DNA from: Salvator merianae
Lineage: Eukaryota; Chordata; Lepidosauria; Squamata; Teiidae
Assembly: GCA_003586115.2 (NCBI GenBank)
Contig: QVOM02000126.1
Location: forward strand, 54,990,047 to 55,054,046
Direction of reading: 5' to 3'
Length of the DNA stretch: 64,000 nt
A model generated the notes under the pieces. That model had not been told where the DNA came from. It did no database searches and worked only from the letters and a program-made list of their open reading frames with translations. Both the position numbers and the translations under genes were made by a program. Positions 34,880-44,995 of the stretch are shown piece by piece (within the stretch, counting starts at the first letter, position 1; each line of letters opens with the position of its first letter).

Positions 34880-35940
34880 AATGATCTATTATATTATATA
34901 TTTATCTAATCTCCCAAGACCACAATGCTTTCTTAATGTCCCTTGGTTCCTTAGATGCCTTCTGCAAGTTAGACTTTATTATCCCTTCGTTGGTCACCAT
35001 TGAGACCTGTGCATCCTCATTCCCATGATCTTCTGTTTCATTGCCTTCATTTGATTCTTCCGTTTCCTCTTCTGACTTTTCTTCCTTCATCTGATCTGAT
35101 ATCTCTATTCACAGAGCTTTTAACATGTGTGTGGCTTCTTCCTCTGTTCTTGCTCTGTGTAGTTTTCCATTATTAAAAACCAAAATGGTGGTTGGAAAAC
35201 CCCAGCTGAAGCACAGTCTTGAGTCAGTTATTTTTTTTCCCAAAGGGGCAGAGCTTAGCACACTGTTTCAGAGTCTCAGAAGCCATTAATACTTCAATTT
35301 TATTGTCATTCAAATTCAGTTCAGCTCTAAGCTTTGTAAATATCTTATCCTTTTTCTTTTCTCTAGTAAATACCATAATACGGCCTCTGGTTGTGAAGAT
35401 TTTCTTTATATAGAAGATTTTCTCTATAGAGAGGTTGTGTGTCCTCTCTATATCATCAGGACTTATCCCTATATTCATCAGAGATAGACAATTAGATAAG
35501 GCTATCTCTAAACCTTTTGGTAAAACCTCTTCTGGCCACCCAACCACCTTCAGATTCCTCCTGCACTGACAATCAGAAACCTCAGCTAACTTCACGGTCA
35601 GATTTTCGGTGAATCGATTGATTGATTGACTTGATTCACTGCCATATCATATGCTTCTGAGACAGTTTGCTTGATCTCTTGCAATTCCACAGAGATTCAA
35701 AGTACCCTTTCTCCCAACTTCTTTATTGTTGCCAGCCTCTCCTCCATTTTCTTGAAAGCCTCTATAAGAAAGTCTATTTTCTTACGCAAGTTAGCATTGT
35801 CGTTTTTCAGTGAGGTTGGAAGTTTTCCCCCAGACACCACAATAGTACTGTCCCATCCATTCTTCTCTTTTGGTGGAATACAAATCTGATAAAATCTTCT
35901 TTCCAAAAGTCCAAGAAATGGCAAATTATTCACCTGTCCA
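34880..35940 (-). pseudogene. L1 ORF1 remnant
   Basis: Three broken frames in order. A lysine/leucine-rich coiled-coil segment (35697-35933, 'NANLRKKIDFLIEAFKKMEE') comes first. Then comes an RRM plus C-terminal domain segment (35224-35595) with 'CRRNLKVVGWPEE', 'ISPDDIERTHNL' and 'RGRIMVFTREKKKDKIF', matching the R-rich RNA-binding fold of L1 ORF1p. Last is an acidic tail (34902-35090, 'EESNEGNETEDHGNEDAQ'). The protein normally coats L1 RNA as a trimer. The breaks make this copy inactive. Confidence 0.75.
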
Positions 35941-36119
35941 GAGAGAGATATGTTCAGATCAATTTACAGAGCTTTTATAACTCCATTGGATCACACTTTT
36001 TATTATATTTCTATAATTTTAATTCATCAAGTTGGGGAGATCACAGGACGTGTATACTCTGTTTGTCTGCACATGTGCACTTCTGGTAATTAGGAAGGGA
36101 AGAGAATAAGTTGGCAAGT

Positions 36120-36733
36120 TGTGCCTCTTTATAAATATATGGAAAGACAACCAGAATGATCAAAGGGCTGGAACACCATCCTTACAAAATCATGTGGCAA
36201 TGCCTAGGCCTCTTCAGCCTTGAAAGATGGCAATTACAAGGTGATCTGATTGAAGTATATAACATCATGCATGGTATGGAAAAGGTGAATACAGAAAAAA
36301 AAAAAATTATCTGTCATATGATACTAGAATCAGGGAGCACTCTAAGAAGCTGATCGGCAAGAAAGTCAGGACTGATAAAGGGAAGGTATTTTTTGTTGTT
36401 TTGGTTTGGTTTTCAACCAGTGTGTTATCAGTCTATGGAGTTTATTACCAGAAGGGGTGGTATAGCAACCACCCTGGATACCTTTAAGAATGGGTTAGAT
36501 GAATTCATGGAGGACAGGTATATCAATGGCTTCTGAAAATGATGCCTAGGTACCATCCCCAAGTTGGAACGATAAGCAGGATGCCTCAGCAGGCCATTGG
36601 CAGGGAGCTGAGAGCAGATTTTGTCTTTGTCTTCTGCTGGAAAATGCCTAGAAACAGTTGGTGGGCCACTGTGTGAGACAGAATGCTGGGCTAGATGGGT
36701 TCTGACTTGATCCAGCAGGACTCTTATCACTCA
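36120..36733 (+). mobile_element. CR1/L2-group LINE 3' part and tail
   Basis: The first part reads 'GLFSLERWQLQGDLIEVYNI', equivalent to the CR1 'LFSLQKRRLRGDMIAVFKY' segment. Then come 'SLWSLLPEGVV'-like sequence and a 'FKNGLDEFMEDRY'-like C-terminus. The UTR ends with ACAGAATGCTGGGCTAGATG, TTGATCCAGCAGGACTCTTA. It probably continues the RT fragment at 32700-33064 beyond the L1. An A-run (36294-36306) and a G/T-rich insert lie inside. Confidence 0.75.
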
Positions 36734-36845
36734 TTTACCCAATGTCATTCTCATTGAGTTCACAATGAGCACTGCGTTTGAGTTGTAGGTGCATATTGCT
36801 GCTCACTGCTATCTGTAGAAGGTGTAATTTGTTTTAAAAACACAA

Positions 36846-36949
36846 AGAAGAAGAAGGAGAAGGAGAAGGAGAAGGAGAAGGAGAAGGAGAAGGAGAAGGA
36901 GAAGGAGGAGGAGGAGGAGGAGGCGGAGGAGGAGGAGGAGGAGGAGGAA
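36846..36949. repeat. Purine tract (GAAGGA)n then (GGA)n
   Basis: About 100 bases of A/G only apart from one C. Mirror symmetry in part of it makes it capable in principle of triplex formation. The serine/phenylalanine-rich minus-strand frame is an artefact. Confidence 0.96.
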
Positions 36950-36959
36950 CAGTCACTCT

Positions 36960-37600
36960 CCAATATTGTCTCATATCACTACTAAGCTTCCTCTGCTGAA
37001 AAAGAGATGTCACCTAGACTCATTCCCACATGCTAAAAGCTCTGCAACAAATAATGAATACTGCACATTCTATCTTAAATTGCCATGGAATGTTAAAATT
37101 CTCAACCAAAACAAGACATTTCACAAAGTAGCAGCAGAATGGAATCTTTTATGCCCTAAAGAAACTCAGAACAATTTCACCCCCTTTTTGGTGAAATTCT
37201 CCATCTTCCTGCAGGTGTTTTCATTTAAATCTGTTCCTGAATACTTAAAAGGTAAAAGTGCTTCAAAGTCTGACTTGACTTCTGATGACTTCACAGAAGG
37301 ATTTAAGCAATTTTCTTTGTTAATAATACAGAAAGGTTTTTTGCTATTGCCTTCATTCTGTGACAGTCTTTCAGCTTCCCAACCTGAAACACCAGGTGAA
37401 TTAATGAATCCAAAAATGTAACTGCCTTTCATGATTGCTATTACATATGGCAGGGCATCCAATTTAGGAGCAGGCACTGAGTTCCTGAATGCTTATTGGT
37501 GGCTGTTGATTCATTACAGTGTCTCAGCAGTATTCTATTGTACCTTATTCCTTTAATGAATGTGATTGTTCCATAAAGGGCACAAGGTCTCAGTCACGAT
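36960..37600. other. Plus-strand 151-codon frame, unassigned
   Basis: The frame 36966-37421 begins 'MSHITTKLPLLKKRCHLDSF' and later has 'NKTFHKVAAEWNLLCPKETQ'. I recognise no domain. It is longer than most chance frames in this AT-rich DNA but has no visible promoter, splice or poly(A) context, so I do not call it a gene. A decayed transposase or gag-like fragment cannot be excluded. Confidence 0.25.
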
Positions 37601-37603
37601 AAT

Positions 37604-38082
37604 CCCCATTTTTGCACTTACCTTTGCTATCTCAGTACAGGGAGGGCCATCCCTTATCAGGATAAGCAATTCATCCCAAGCTGGAACAGATCTCTTCTGA
37701 CATAGAAGGCTGTCTACACTGGGACAGCCTGTTCCATGCCAGTCCTGTGCTGACTCTGAAGCTCACATCAGCTGTAGAGCTAGTATGGGAGGCCTTTGAA
37801 GTTCCTGGCCTTCAGAGCTCCCAGAGGGGCCATTTCAGTCATGTTCCTTGATGGATGCCATCCACATGCCCTCATGTCCAGTATATCACCCCCTAATATA
37901 CTGGTAAATCCTGGTAGATCGGACCAGGACTCCATTTTGATAGCCCTAGTCCACCCTATGCTCTATTCTGTGTGGATGGAACATACTAAGAGTGGACAAG
38001 TCCTCTGTGAAACTGCACTGGTGTGCAGAAGAGACACCTGTAGATCCCTTCTTATTCCACATTAATGACAAGTGCAGAAAGG
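37604..38082. mobile_element. Family E-type MITE, about 479 bp
   Basis: The ends read CCCCATTTTTGCACTTACC and ACAAGTGCAGAAAGGG. The interior shares CCAGTATATC, ATATACTGGTAAATCC, 'TGTCTACACTGGGACAG' and 'CCTGGCCTTCAGAG' blocks with 799-2184 and 58154-58652. Boundaries are approximate because (GAT)n begins at the right end. Confidence 0.6.
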
Positions 38083-38161
38083 GATGATGATGATGATGAT
38101 GATGATGATAACAATAGCAATAACTACAGCAACAACAACAACAACAATAATAATAATAGAT
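38082..38161. repeat. (GAT)n and (AAC/AAT)n microsatellites
   Basis: GAT units at 38082-38109, then CAACAACAACAACAA and TAATAATAATA to 38160. Simple-sequence growth directly at the MITE edge. Confidence 0.93.
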
Positions 38162-38779
38162 AATAGTACCAGCTGTCAGTCAAGAATACAGTACTGAGGA
38201 TGATGCATTGTGTTGATATGTTTATTGTTTTAAAGTGGTGTTTTCATGAAGAGCACATAAGAAAAATGTCTTGCAATTATTTTTGTTTTAAAAATCAAAA
38301 ATAGGTGTCTCATCCTTTTTATATTGTGTAATATTCCATTGACCTGACAAAGGCCTTTGATATGGTTTATCAAAAAAGGATATTTCTATGCCACTACAGA
38401 AAATTTCCTGTCCACCCAGGCTTCTCCGAATCATAACATCTTTTCATAAAGGTATGCAAGGCACCTTCCAGTTCGATGCAACATCTTCTGATCCATTCCT
38501 AATGAATAGCAGAGTGAAGCAGGGCTCTATATTTGCTCCTGTGCTCTTTGGTATTTTTTTCTGCAGTACACTTTCAAAACATCTGATAGTGTATATTTGC
38601 ATGTGAGAAACAATGGTGATCAATCAACCTTGTCAACTTGAGAACCAAGACCAAAGTCCAGCATGTGCTAATTTGTGAGATACTATTTGCAGATATTTCT
38701 ACTCTGATTGCAGAATCTTCAAATGTTCTTGAGATTCATCAGCTGCATTGCACAAGCCTGTAGCAAGTTCAATTTAACC

Positions 38780-38784
38780 ATATA

Positions 38785-38842
<58 letters not shown>
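38780..38842. repeat. (TG)n/(TA)n microsatellite
   Basis: A short TG run followed by about 24 TA units, inside the RT fragment. Confidence 0.96.
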
Positions 38843-38845
<3 letters not shown>

Positions 38846-38900
38846 TAGAATCTGAATTGGTGATCACACTCTTAAAGTGATAGAGGAGTTTCCTTACCTT

Positions 38901-39356
38901 GGACCTTTTCACACTTTCCACCTTCAAATAGGATAATTGTCCCATTCTAAGGTGGAACAGCCCCTGCAGTGCAGTGGCCATCCACACTGCAAGGGCTAGA
39001 ACAGTCCAGAAACAGGCTTCCAGCACCTGCAATGTGAATGCTGGCCACCTGCCATGACAGTGGCTGTGGAAAAGTCTAGCCACTGCCATGGTAGCCAGGC
39101 ACACAGTGAATGACTGCACTGCCACAGCCATGCTACAGTCTGAAGAGTTTGCACCTGCAAGTAGCTGCAAACGCTGTATACCGGGAGCAGTCTAGCATCT
39201 TCTGGTACAACTGTGGACAAACTTTTAGTTGTCCACAGCTACTAGTGATCAGGACCATCTTTAGATATTCCCAAACACTAGGGCCTGTGCAAAATGCAGA
39301 TGCACTGTGCTAGTGAGTATCCAGGTGCTTACTAGCATTAAAGTGTGAATAGGCCC
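38901..39356. mobile_element. Family A MITE, 456 bp, TSD CTT
   Basis: The ends are GGACCTTTTCACACTTTCCA and AAAGTGTGAATAGGCCC. CTT flanks both sides (38898-38900 and 39357-39359). Removing the element and one CTT joins codons for EEFPYL directly to VSIVTC of the interrupted RT, in frame. This shows that 3 bp is the real TSD length. The body shares words with 25012-25419 and 56844-57280. Confidence 0.88.
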
Positions 39357-39696
39357 CTTGTCTCCATTGTCACTTGTAGCCTATTCCTCAAAGCTGATCT
39401 CAGCAAATGCACTGGAAAGGCAGTGACTACAATGGTATGCCTTTTAGATAGGGTCTTGGACAACCCCAAGCTGACCACCACAGAAGAGGCTGGTTTGTTT
39501 CAGTCAAATGTTGAAAGTGTGAAAGTGTACTTTCAATTTGATTTGAATATCCACAAACGTGAAATACTAGATCAAATGTTTGAACGTGAAACTAATTTTG
39601 CATATCTCTAGCAGTGACTGATTCAATCATTTATACAAACATTAAATAAAGGCTTCCCTCTCCAAGATCAGACTGTGTAGTCACAGCAGACACTAT

Positions 39697-39838
39697 GGGC
39701 CTTTCTGCACTTTCTACCTTAGAATGGGATAATTATAGTCCACCTGCTCCTGGTATAGCTGTGGAGTGCTTCACAGCTGTACCAGGAGCAGCTGGACTAT
39801 AATAATCCCATTCTAAGGTAGAAAGTGCAGAAAGGCCC
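39697..39838. mobile_element. Near-perfect palindromic MITE, 142 bp, TSD TAT
   Basis: The left arm starts GGGCCTTTCTGCACTTTCTA and the right arm ends TAGAAAGTGCAGAAAGGCCC, exact complements. The arms continue through CCTTAGAATGGGATAATTAT / ATAATAATCCCATTCTAAGG and CTGCTCCTGGTATAGCTGTG / CACAGCTGTACCAGGAGCAG to a loop of about 7 bases. TAT lies at 39694-39696 and 39839-39841. This is the cleanest copy of the family, so it is probably recent. Confidence 0.9.
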
Positions 39839-39849
39839 TATAAGTCCTG

Positions 39850-40225
39850 ATCTCCAAAAATCTCCATTGTCTCTTGAGAAAGAAGCATGCCAGCAACAAA
39901 AATTCTATACATAACCATCCTCTATTTTGCTTCAGGGATGAAGAAAACATCCTTGCAATTCTATCTCAATAGCATAGGAGATTGTTATGCAATGAAGGAA
40001 ACATTTTATGAATCCATATCTTCTTCATTTTGCGGTCTCATAAGTCAGGGATGGAATGGAAACCATGGCTGCCAAGCTTTCAAAGTACTTAATGTGCAAT
40101 ATTTTTTCCTTATTATTCTGTTGAGAATTAAAAGAGAAAGGGCAAATAATATTTTTAGAAGAAACCTGCTATAACAAGAAACTAGGGCAGCACACAATGC
40201 AGAATTCATAAACCATTGTATTACA
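39850..40225. other. Unassigned DNA
   Basis: No gene. The 95-codon plus-strand frame at 39887-40174 has no recognisable domain. Confidence 0.4.
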
Positions 40226-40478
40226 GGCTGTGTTCACACACAAGAATTAAGAGGCACCTCTTAGGTGGCTTGGGCTGCATTGATACATAGCAGAAAAGCA
40301 GCTCAAAAGCACCTTAGATACAGTAGCATCTTGTAATTGTGTTCTCATCCCATCTCTAATCCACCATTTCTAACCTAAAATGTTCATAAGAGCAGGGAGG
40401 GGCAGACTGGTGTGTGAACAATCTAAGCTGACTGAGCCACCTCAAAGGTGCTTGTCTTTAATGTGTATGAATGCAGTC
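40226..40478. mobile_element. Family B MITE, about 253 bp
   Basis: The ends are GGCTGTGTTCACACACAAG and ATGTGTATGAATGCAGTC. Inside, AAGAGGCACCTCTTAGGTGG and 'GCCACCTCAAAGGTGCTTGTC' are inverted partners. The family is shared with 46555-46789 and 54684-54905. No clear TSD here. Confidence 0.6.
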
Positions 40479-40479
40479 T

Positions 40480-40680
40480 TTTAGACAGCTTAGAGATGGT
40501 TGGCAGGTAGGATTGGTCATATGCCAACCCATCCTTTCCCCCTCAAGGACTATTCTAGGCTAGAAATGTTGGATGAGAAATGGGATGAGAACATGAAGGT
40601 CAGACACCACCTTCTCCAAGGAACTTTTGAGCTGGTTTTTGTTGTATGTGGAACAGATGTACTAGAGATGACCTGATAAG
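40480..40680. mobile_element. Second family B MITE fragment
   Basis: AGACAGCTTAGAGATGG, 'GAAATGGGATGAGAACATGA' and 'CCAAGGAACTTTTGAGCTGG' repeat the blocks at 7590-7790 and 46610-46780. It abuts the previous copy, so the two may be one larger duplicated element. Confidence 0.5.
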
Positions 40681-40998
40681 AGAGGTGCACTGGGTTGTAC
40701 TGGGACGAGGAAAAACCTTCTCTCAGGCATGATCTCAGAGCAGGAACTTTTAAGTAGAGGTTTTAATAAAGGACATTTAATTGGTGAGGATCATGCAGAA
40801 ATAATGAGAAGACAGTAAGAGCAACTCAAAACAGAAGGATCTTCCAATAAAAATAATAGTTCCTTTATTAAAACACAATAAAAAGCAGCAGAAGTGTTTA
40901 AAATATAGACAAAAACAAAGAAATGCGATATGGCAGTCAAATGGACTTAGAATAAAAATGCAGGAAGAAAAGCCACAGTTACAGGATGTTACACGATG
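40681..40998. other. Unassigned AT-rich DNA
   Basis: No gene or clear repeat. Confidence 0.4.
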
Positions 40999-41335
40999 TA
41001 GAGATGTACAAAAACCATTTCGCGTTCAAACATTCAATTAAATATTTTGTATTCTTGGATATTCAAATTGAATAAAAAATACACTTTTTGCATTTTCAGA
41101 ATTTGATCGATATAAACCAGCCTCTTCCTCTGCGAAAGTAGAATATTTGAATATTTTTATTGTGTTTTAATAAAAGGGCATTTTCAAGGGAAAAAAGTTT
41201 GTGAAAACCACAAAAACTAATGCAAAAAAACCCTTTTTTTAAAAAAAAAAAATGTGATTTTCCGACTAAGGGAAAATACAGATTTTCACTTTGACAGATA
41301 ATTGAAAATGTGAATTTCATTCATGCACATCCCTA
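40999..41335. mobile_element. TAGGGATGTGCA-type hAT-like MITE, 337 bp
   Basis: The ends TAGAGATGTACAAAAACC and TTCATGCACATCCCTA are imperfect inverted repeats of the same type as the 822-1669 element. Inside it is AT-rich with ATTTTGTATTCTTGG, ATTCAAATTGAAT and TTGAATATTTTT words and a T/A run that folds back. The expected 8-bp TSD is not recognisable, so the copy is old or the ends are mis-set by a few bases. Confidence 0.6.
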
Positions 41336-42101
41336 GAAGAACGGGGGTTGCAGGTCTCAGCAAGAGCACAATTCAATGAAGAACAGCTTCTGCGATTTCA
41401 GAGTCTAAATTCAGCCAGGTTCTTCAGGCTGAAGCAACATACCTCTGGAGTGAATGGCAAGGATCACAGAGCAGTCAAGGAGGAGGTTTGAAATGTGATT
41501 GCTGGAAAAATGAAGCAATGACAATTGGCAGCCCAGAGAGTGATTCCAGTGATGAAGAACCATAGCCTGGAGGGTTCAGATGGTGAAGGACCGTACTGGG
41601 ACACTACCGAGGTACTTTTTATTACCAATCTTAACTTGAGGGCTGTCACCCAAAGCTAGGGAGACACTTCTTGGGCAGGAAAACATGACTATGGGAAATT
41701 TAAAACAGAACCAACATAACATAGGGTCATGCTCAACTTTACTGTACCTTGTGCAAATGTTTGTGTGAAGTGTACAAAGGCAAACGTTTTTATGCCAGCT
41801 GCTTTCACCTGCTTTGGGCTATGATGATAGCCTTTAAATGGCTTGCCTAGATGGGATGTCACTCAGAGGACAAAGTTAATCAAGTGTGGAGATGGTGCCT
41901 CGATCTAAAGCAAGTCAAGGTTGACCAACATTCCTGATGTTTGTGTTCCTGTTTTAACACCTGGGTCTCACTAAAACAATGAAGTGGCCAGGCACGCAAA
42001 ATGGCAGTTTAATGTCTTGTGGGAATTCTGATTAGAATATACTAGTTCTGACCAGTTTTGCACAGGTTTTCATTCAATTCTGTTAAATAGGACATTTCAA
42101 G
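41336..42101. other. Unassigned DNA
   Basis: No gene or repeat was recognised with confidence. Confidence 0.35.
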
Positions 42102-42109
42102 CCTTGATT

Positions 42110-42422
42110 CAGCAGCGTAGCTATATGTTCCACCACCTGGGGCGGACCGAACGGCGACAGCTGAGCAGGACGCCCCGCCCTGCAGCTGCCTACTCCCGCT
42201 GCCGCCGTGATGATGGCCGTGCGCGCGCACGCCAGCCGGCACAGTGAGCGAGCGAGCGAGCGGCGGGCGGGGCGAGCGAGCGGCGGACGTGCCGGTAAGC
42301 CGCCTAAAGGCAAACCGGACACAGGGCGGGCGGGAGGGCCCAGCTCAAAGGCAGGCACCGCCCCCAACAAGGCGCCGCCCGGTGCGCACCGCCCCCCGCG
42401 CACCCCCCTTGCTACGCCAGTG
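42110..42422 (+). mobile_element. GC-rich hAT MITE, 313 bp, perfect 8-bp TSD
   Basis: The ends are CAGCAGCGTAGC and GCTACGCCAGTG. CCTTGATT is duplicated exactly at 42102-42109 and 42423-42430. The CA(G/C)TGGCGTAGC terminus with an 8-bp TSD is typical of hAT. The interior is about 70% G+C or higher, with GAGCGAGCGAGCGGCGGGCG tandem words, many CpGs and no transposase. The 73-106 codon frames on both strands come from base composition only. The same family, inverted, is at 59794-60202. Confidence 0.92.
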
Positions 42423-42430
42423 CCTTGATT

Positions 42431-43486
42431 GCTTCCCTGATTGCCTTATTGCAATTTTCCTTGTAGGCAGAAGGTCACACGCCACATTCAAGTCTGCATT
42501 TTCAAAGATGGAGTCTGTCTAGCACATGAGTCCAAGATTTCCTGGTCACTGTCCTATGATCTCAACATATCACAATTCATGAACACAGAGTGGCATAAGG
42601 CTGTTTCTGTCCTCATGCACCAGAATGTATATAAATTCACATTTAAGGAATAATTATGGTAACAGACTATGAAGCCAAAGTTCAAACCCTGCTCATTTTG
42701 AATTTCCCTGCTGTATCAAATGTATGCAATAATTCAGGTATGGTTATTTTTTTTGAGGGGGGGGAATCACCTTTGTTTAGGCTTATTGCTTGGAGTTTCT
42801 GTGTGGCATGCATGTTTTCCCCAGGTACTATGTGGCACCCTAAGGTTATGTGCATTTAAGGAGCTGATAGTGAACTGGCTACAACATCAGCCCTCTGTAT
42901 TTGCTCATGGCACTTGCACATATACTACGAGAACACTCAAGTCAAAATTCAACACAGTCTACTGGAAATCTGCAAAAAAAAACAACAGTCTCCTGGTTGC
43001 GTGACTACAGGATTTTGAGCAGCCACAACAGCAGCAGAACATGTCAGCACCATATGGCCACCCACTACAGAACACCCATACAATCTGTCAACAGGGACAG
43101 CCATTCTGAGACTATGTCTTCATCCACAGTTTGGTAAGGACACTTCTTCCTGCTTTGGATTGAGGTATGTGTCAGCCTAGTGGCTGCACTTTGTCCCTCA
43201 TCATCTTTGGAGTTGACAACTCAGCTCCAACACTCCCCATGATGCCAGAAAAGGCCCAGGAAGTATACTTTGCTAATATGGCACCTGTGTAAAGTAGGCA
43301 TGTATGTTGCTTTTGCAACACAGTGGTGGTAAGGGCCGCTGAAGATGACAAGCAGTAAGAACAATTAAGGGAAGGATGCTGTGTAGGGCACTGCCCTCTA
43401 GTGTACTTCTCAGGGCACTTTATGGCCGTGGACACTCCTGGCATTTGACCACTGTGCCTCAGGGTGCTCACCAATGAATGTGTGGA
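42431..43486. other. Unassigned DNA
   Basis: Short overlapping frames only. No recognised gene. It has a T/G-run at 42746-42770 and an A-run at 42975-42984. Confidence 0.4.
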
Positions 43487-43489
43487 TGC

Positions 43490-43614
43490 AGTTTTTTGGT
43501 ACTTCTCTATTACACAATAATAGAGACACCTTAATCAGGGCAGCTGATCTTCACTGAGAATAATGGAAAGTGGTTTCATGTAATGTTCCTCTGCTGTCTA
43601 ATGGAGATGCAGCC
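43490..43614. mobile_element. Family C MITE, about 125 bp
   Basis: The right end CTAATGGAGATGCAGCC and left text CTTCTCTATTACACAATAA match the GGCTGTRTCTCCATTATGCA terminus of the copy at 45310-45432. The interior shares GACACCTTAATCAGGGCAGC and AATAATGGAAAGTGGTTTCA with 48364-48487. Confidence 0.6.
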
Positions 43615-44640
43615 TATATCCATGCGTGTTTCTGATTCAGATTCATGTGATCATCTAGCTTGGGGGAGTATCTAAACTATCTGAAATGTGTGCATTCCGA
43701 ACAAAGTGTAGAAGAAATTTGAGATTTATTTATTTTTTTAGGGGGGAAGGAGGAAGCTTGTCTGCATACAAAAAAAGAAAACCTTTTAATAATTTATTTA
43801 AGGAAGGGTGCATATGTTTTATAACAAGTTCAAGTGCACATACAACTTTCAAACTGTTCATTCCTCAGATTCTCCTTCTTACATCGCTGTAGGCTGCTAG
43901 CATTCTGTATTCTATATTTAGTAATAGACTTATATCATACAGTTGTTAGATAAAGTTATGACAAAGTGAACTTCAGAACAGGGCTATAGAGTACAGACAC
44001 TTGTTCGCTTATGCTATAGGTAAGCTGAGTTATATGATCTATCTGCTGAACACTGAACTAGTCTGGAAACTATCTGAGACACACGAGTGTGATGCCCACT
44101 GTATACTGCATCGTTCAATGCCCAGGCAGGAAGAAATAACTCAGTTCAGAGTAAGGTTTTGATTCATGCCTTGTTTATGTCAGATTTATTAAATATGCTA
44201 AATGAGCAAACACCGGGAAGTGCTAATTCCAGAAGCTAAATCCAAGAGCTGCTTCACAGGTTAGTTCTTGTACTTTCAGAAGAAAATCTTAGGCGGAAAG
44301 CACAGACGTCCAGGTTTAATAATAAGGGGCAAGCATGCCTATGTAAAGACAGCTCATTTTCCACTGTAGAATAATGTAAACAGTCATTAGGAAAGGATCA
44401 AGTTAGAGTGTTCCCTCCCTCCCCAGTGTATGTCTTATCCATATGGATATCCTTCATAAATGGCATGCCATGCAAGGGTTTGCCTTATGGGAATTGGCTC
44501 CTGAACATACAGTGTGACCTATGAAGGGCCTCTCATATTTCAAGTGATTTCATCTAGAGGCTCAAATCCTCAGAGTCCTACAGCAGGTCTGAGCTGCATA
44601 AATTCCAATTATGATTTAGAAGACTGTGGTTTATGTACAT
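43615..44640. other. Unique DNA, conserved-looking
   Basis: No gene or repeat was found. The stretch 43900-44300 is free of simple repeats, with normal composition and motifs such as AAATATGCTAAATGAGC. It is a candidate for comparison with other reptiles but has no proof of function. Confidence 0.35.
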
Positions 44641-44995
44641 ATCTCTGGGTTTCATAGCATTCATGGTCTCTTCTGAGTCATTCATCTAGAATTTGTGTAT
44701 ATGTGTGTGTGTGTGCGTGTGTATGTATGAATTAAATATCCCTCAATGGAATCTTAATCTTAAATAATATAGATAGCAGAAAAAAAATCAAACTTGCTCA
44801 CTGAATTCTTACACTGACATCTCTGGGTTTCATAGCATTCATGGTCTCTTCTGAGTCATTCATCTAGAATTTGTGTATATGTGTGTGTGTGTGCGTGTGT
44901 ATGTATGAATTAAATATCCCTCAATGGAATCTTAATCTTAAATAATATAGATAGCAGAAAAAAATCAAACTTGCTCACTGAATTCTTACACTGAC
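44641..44995. repeat. Nearly identical 178-bp tandem duplication
   Basis: Copy 1 (44641-44818) and copy 2 (44819-44995) both begin ATCTCTGGGTTTCATAGC and end ACTGAATTCTTACACTGAC. The only difference I see is an A8 versus A7 run. Both contain the same (TG)n stretch. The near identity means a very recent duplication or an assembly artefact. Confidence 0.97.

Larger units (their letters stand above)
33065..36090 (-). mobile_element. L1 LINE, 3' half missing
   Basis: On the minus strand the order is ORF1 remnant (35940 down to about 34900), ORF2 endonuclease (34640 down to about 33830) and the N-terminal part of ORF2 RT (down to about 33065). The 3' part of RT, the C-terminal region and the 3' UTR are absent. 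That is the opposite of the usual 5' truncation. The element sits between two parts of a plus-strand CR1/L2-group LINE. The 5' boundary near 36090 is approximate. Confidence 0.8.
38330..39510 (+). pseudogene. Non-LTR reverse transcriptase fragment of another family, split by a MITE
   Basis: Motifs in order are 'IDLTKAFDMV' (38337-38370), 'KISCPPRLLRIITSFHKGMQ' and 'RVKQGSIFAPVLFGIFF' (38388-38565). Then comes an ILFADISTLIAE segment near 38690, corresponding to the catalytic FADD with a lost residue. After a TA microsatellite comes EEFPYL. After the MITE comes 'VSIVTCSLFLKADLSKCTGK' and 'RVLDNPKLT' (39360-39475). The GVKQG-type motif and FPYLGS block differ from CR1, L2 and L1, so this is a separate clade that I cannot name with certainty. 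Multiple shifts; inactive. Confidence 0.65.

Noticed and set aside
36966..37421. 151-codon plus-strand frame as a host gene
   Set aside because: No domain, no splice or promoter signals, and composition like the flanking DNA. Recorded only as unassigned.
42083..42522. CpG island or promoter of a gene
   Set aside because: The GC block has exact transposon ends and an 8-bp TSD, so it is an insertion, not a native island.
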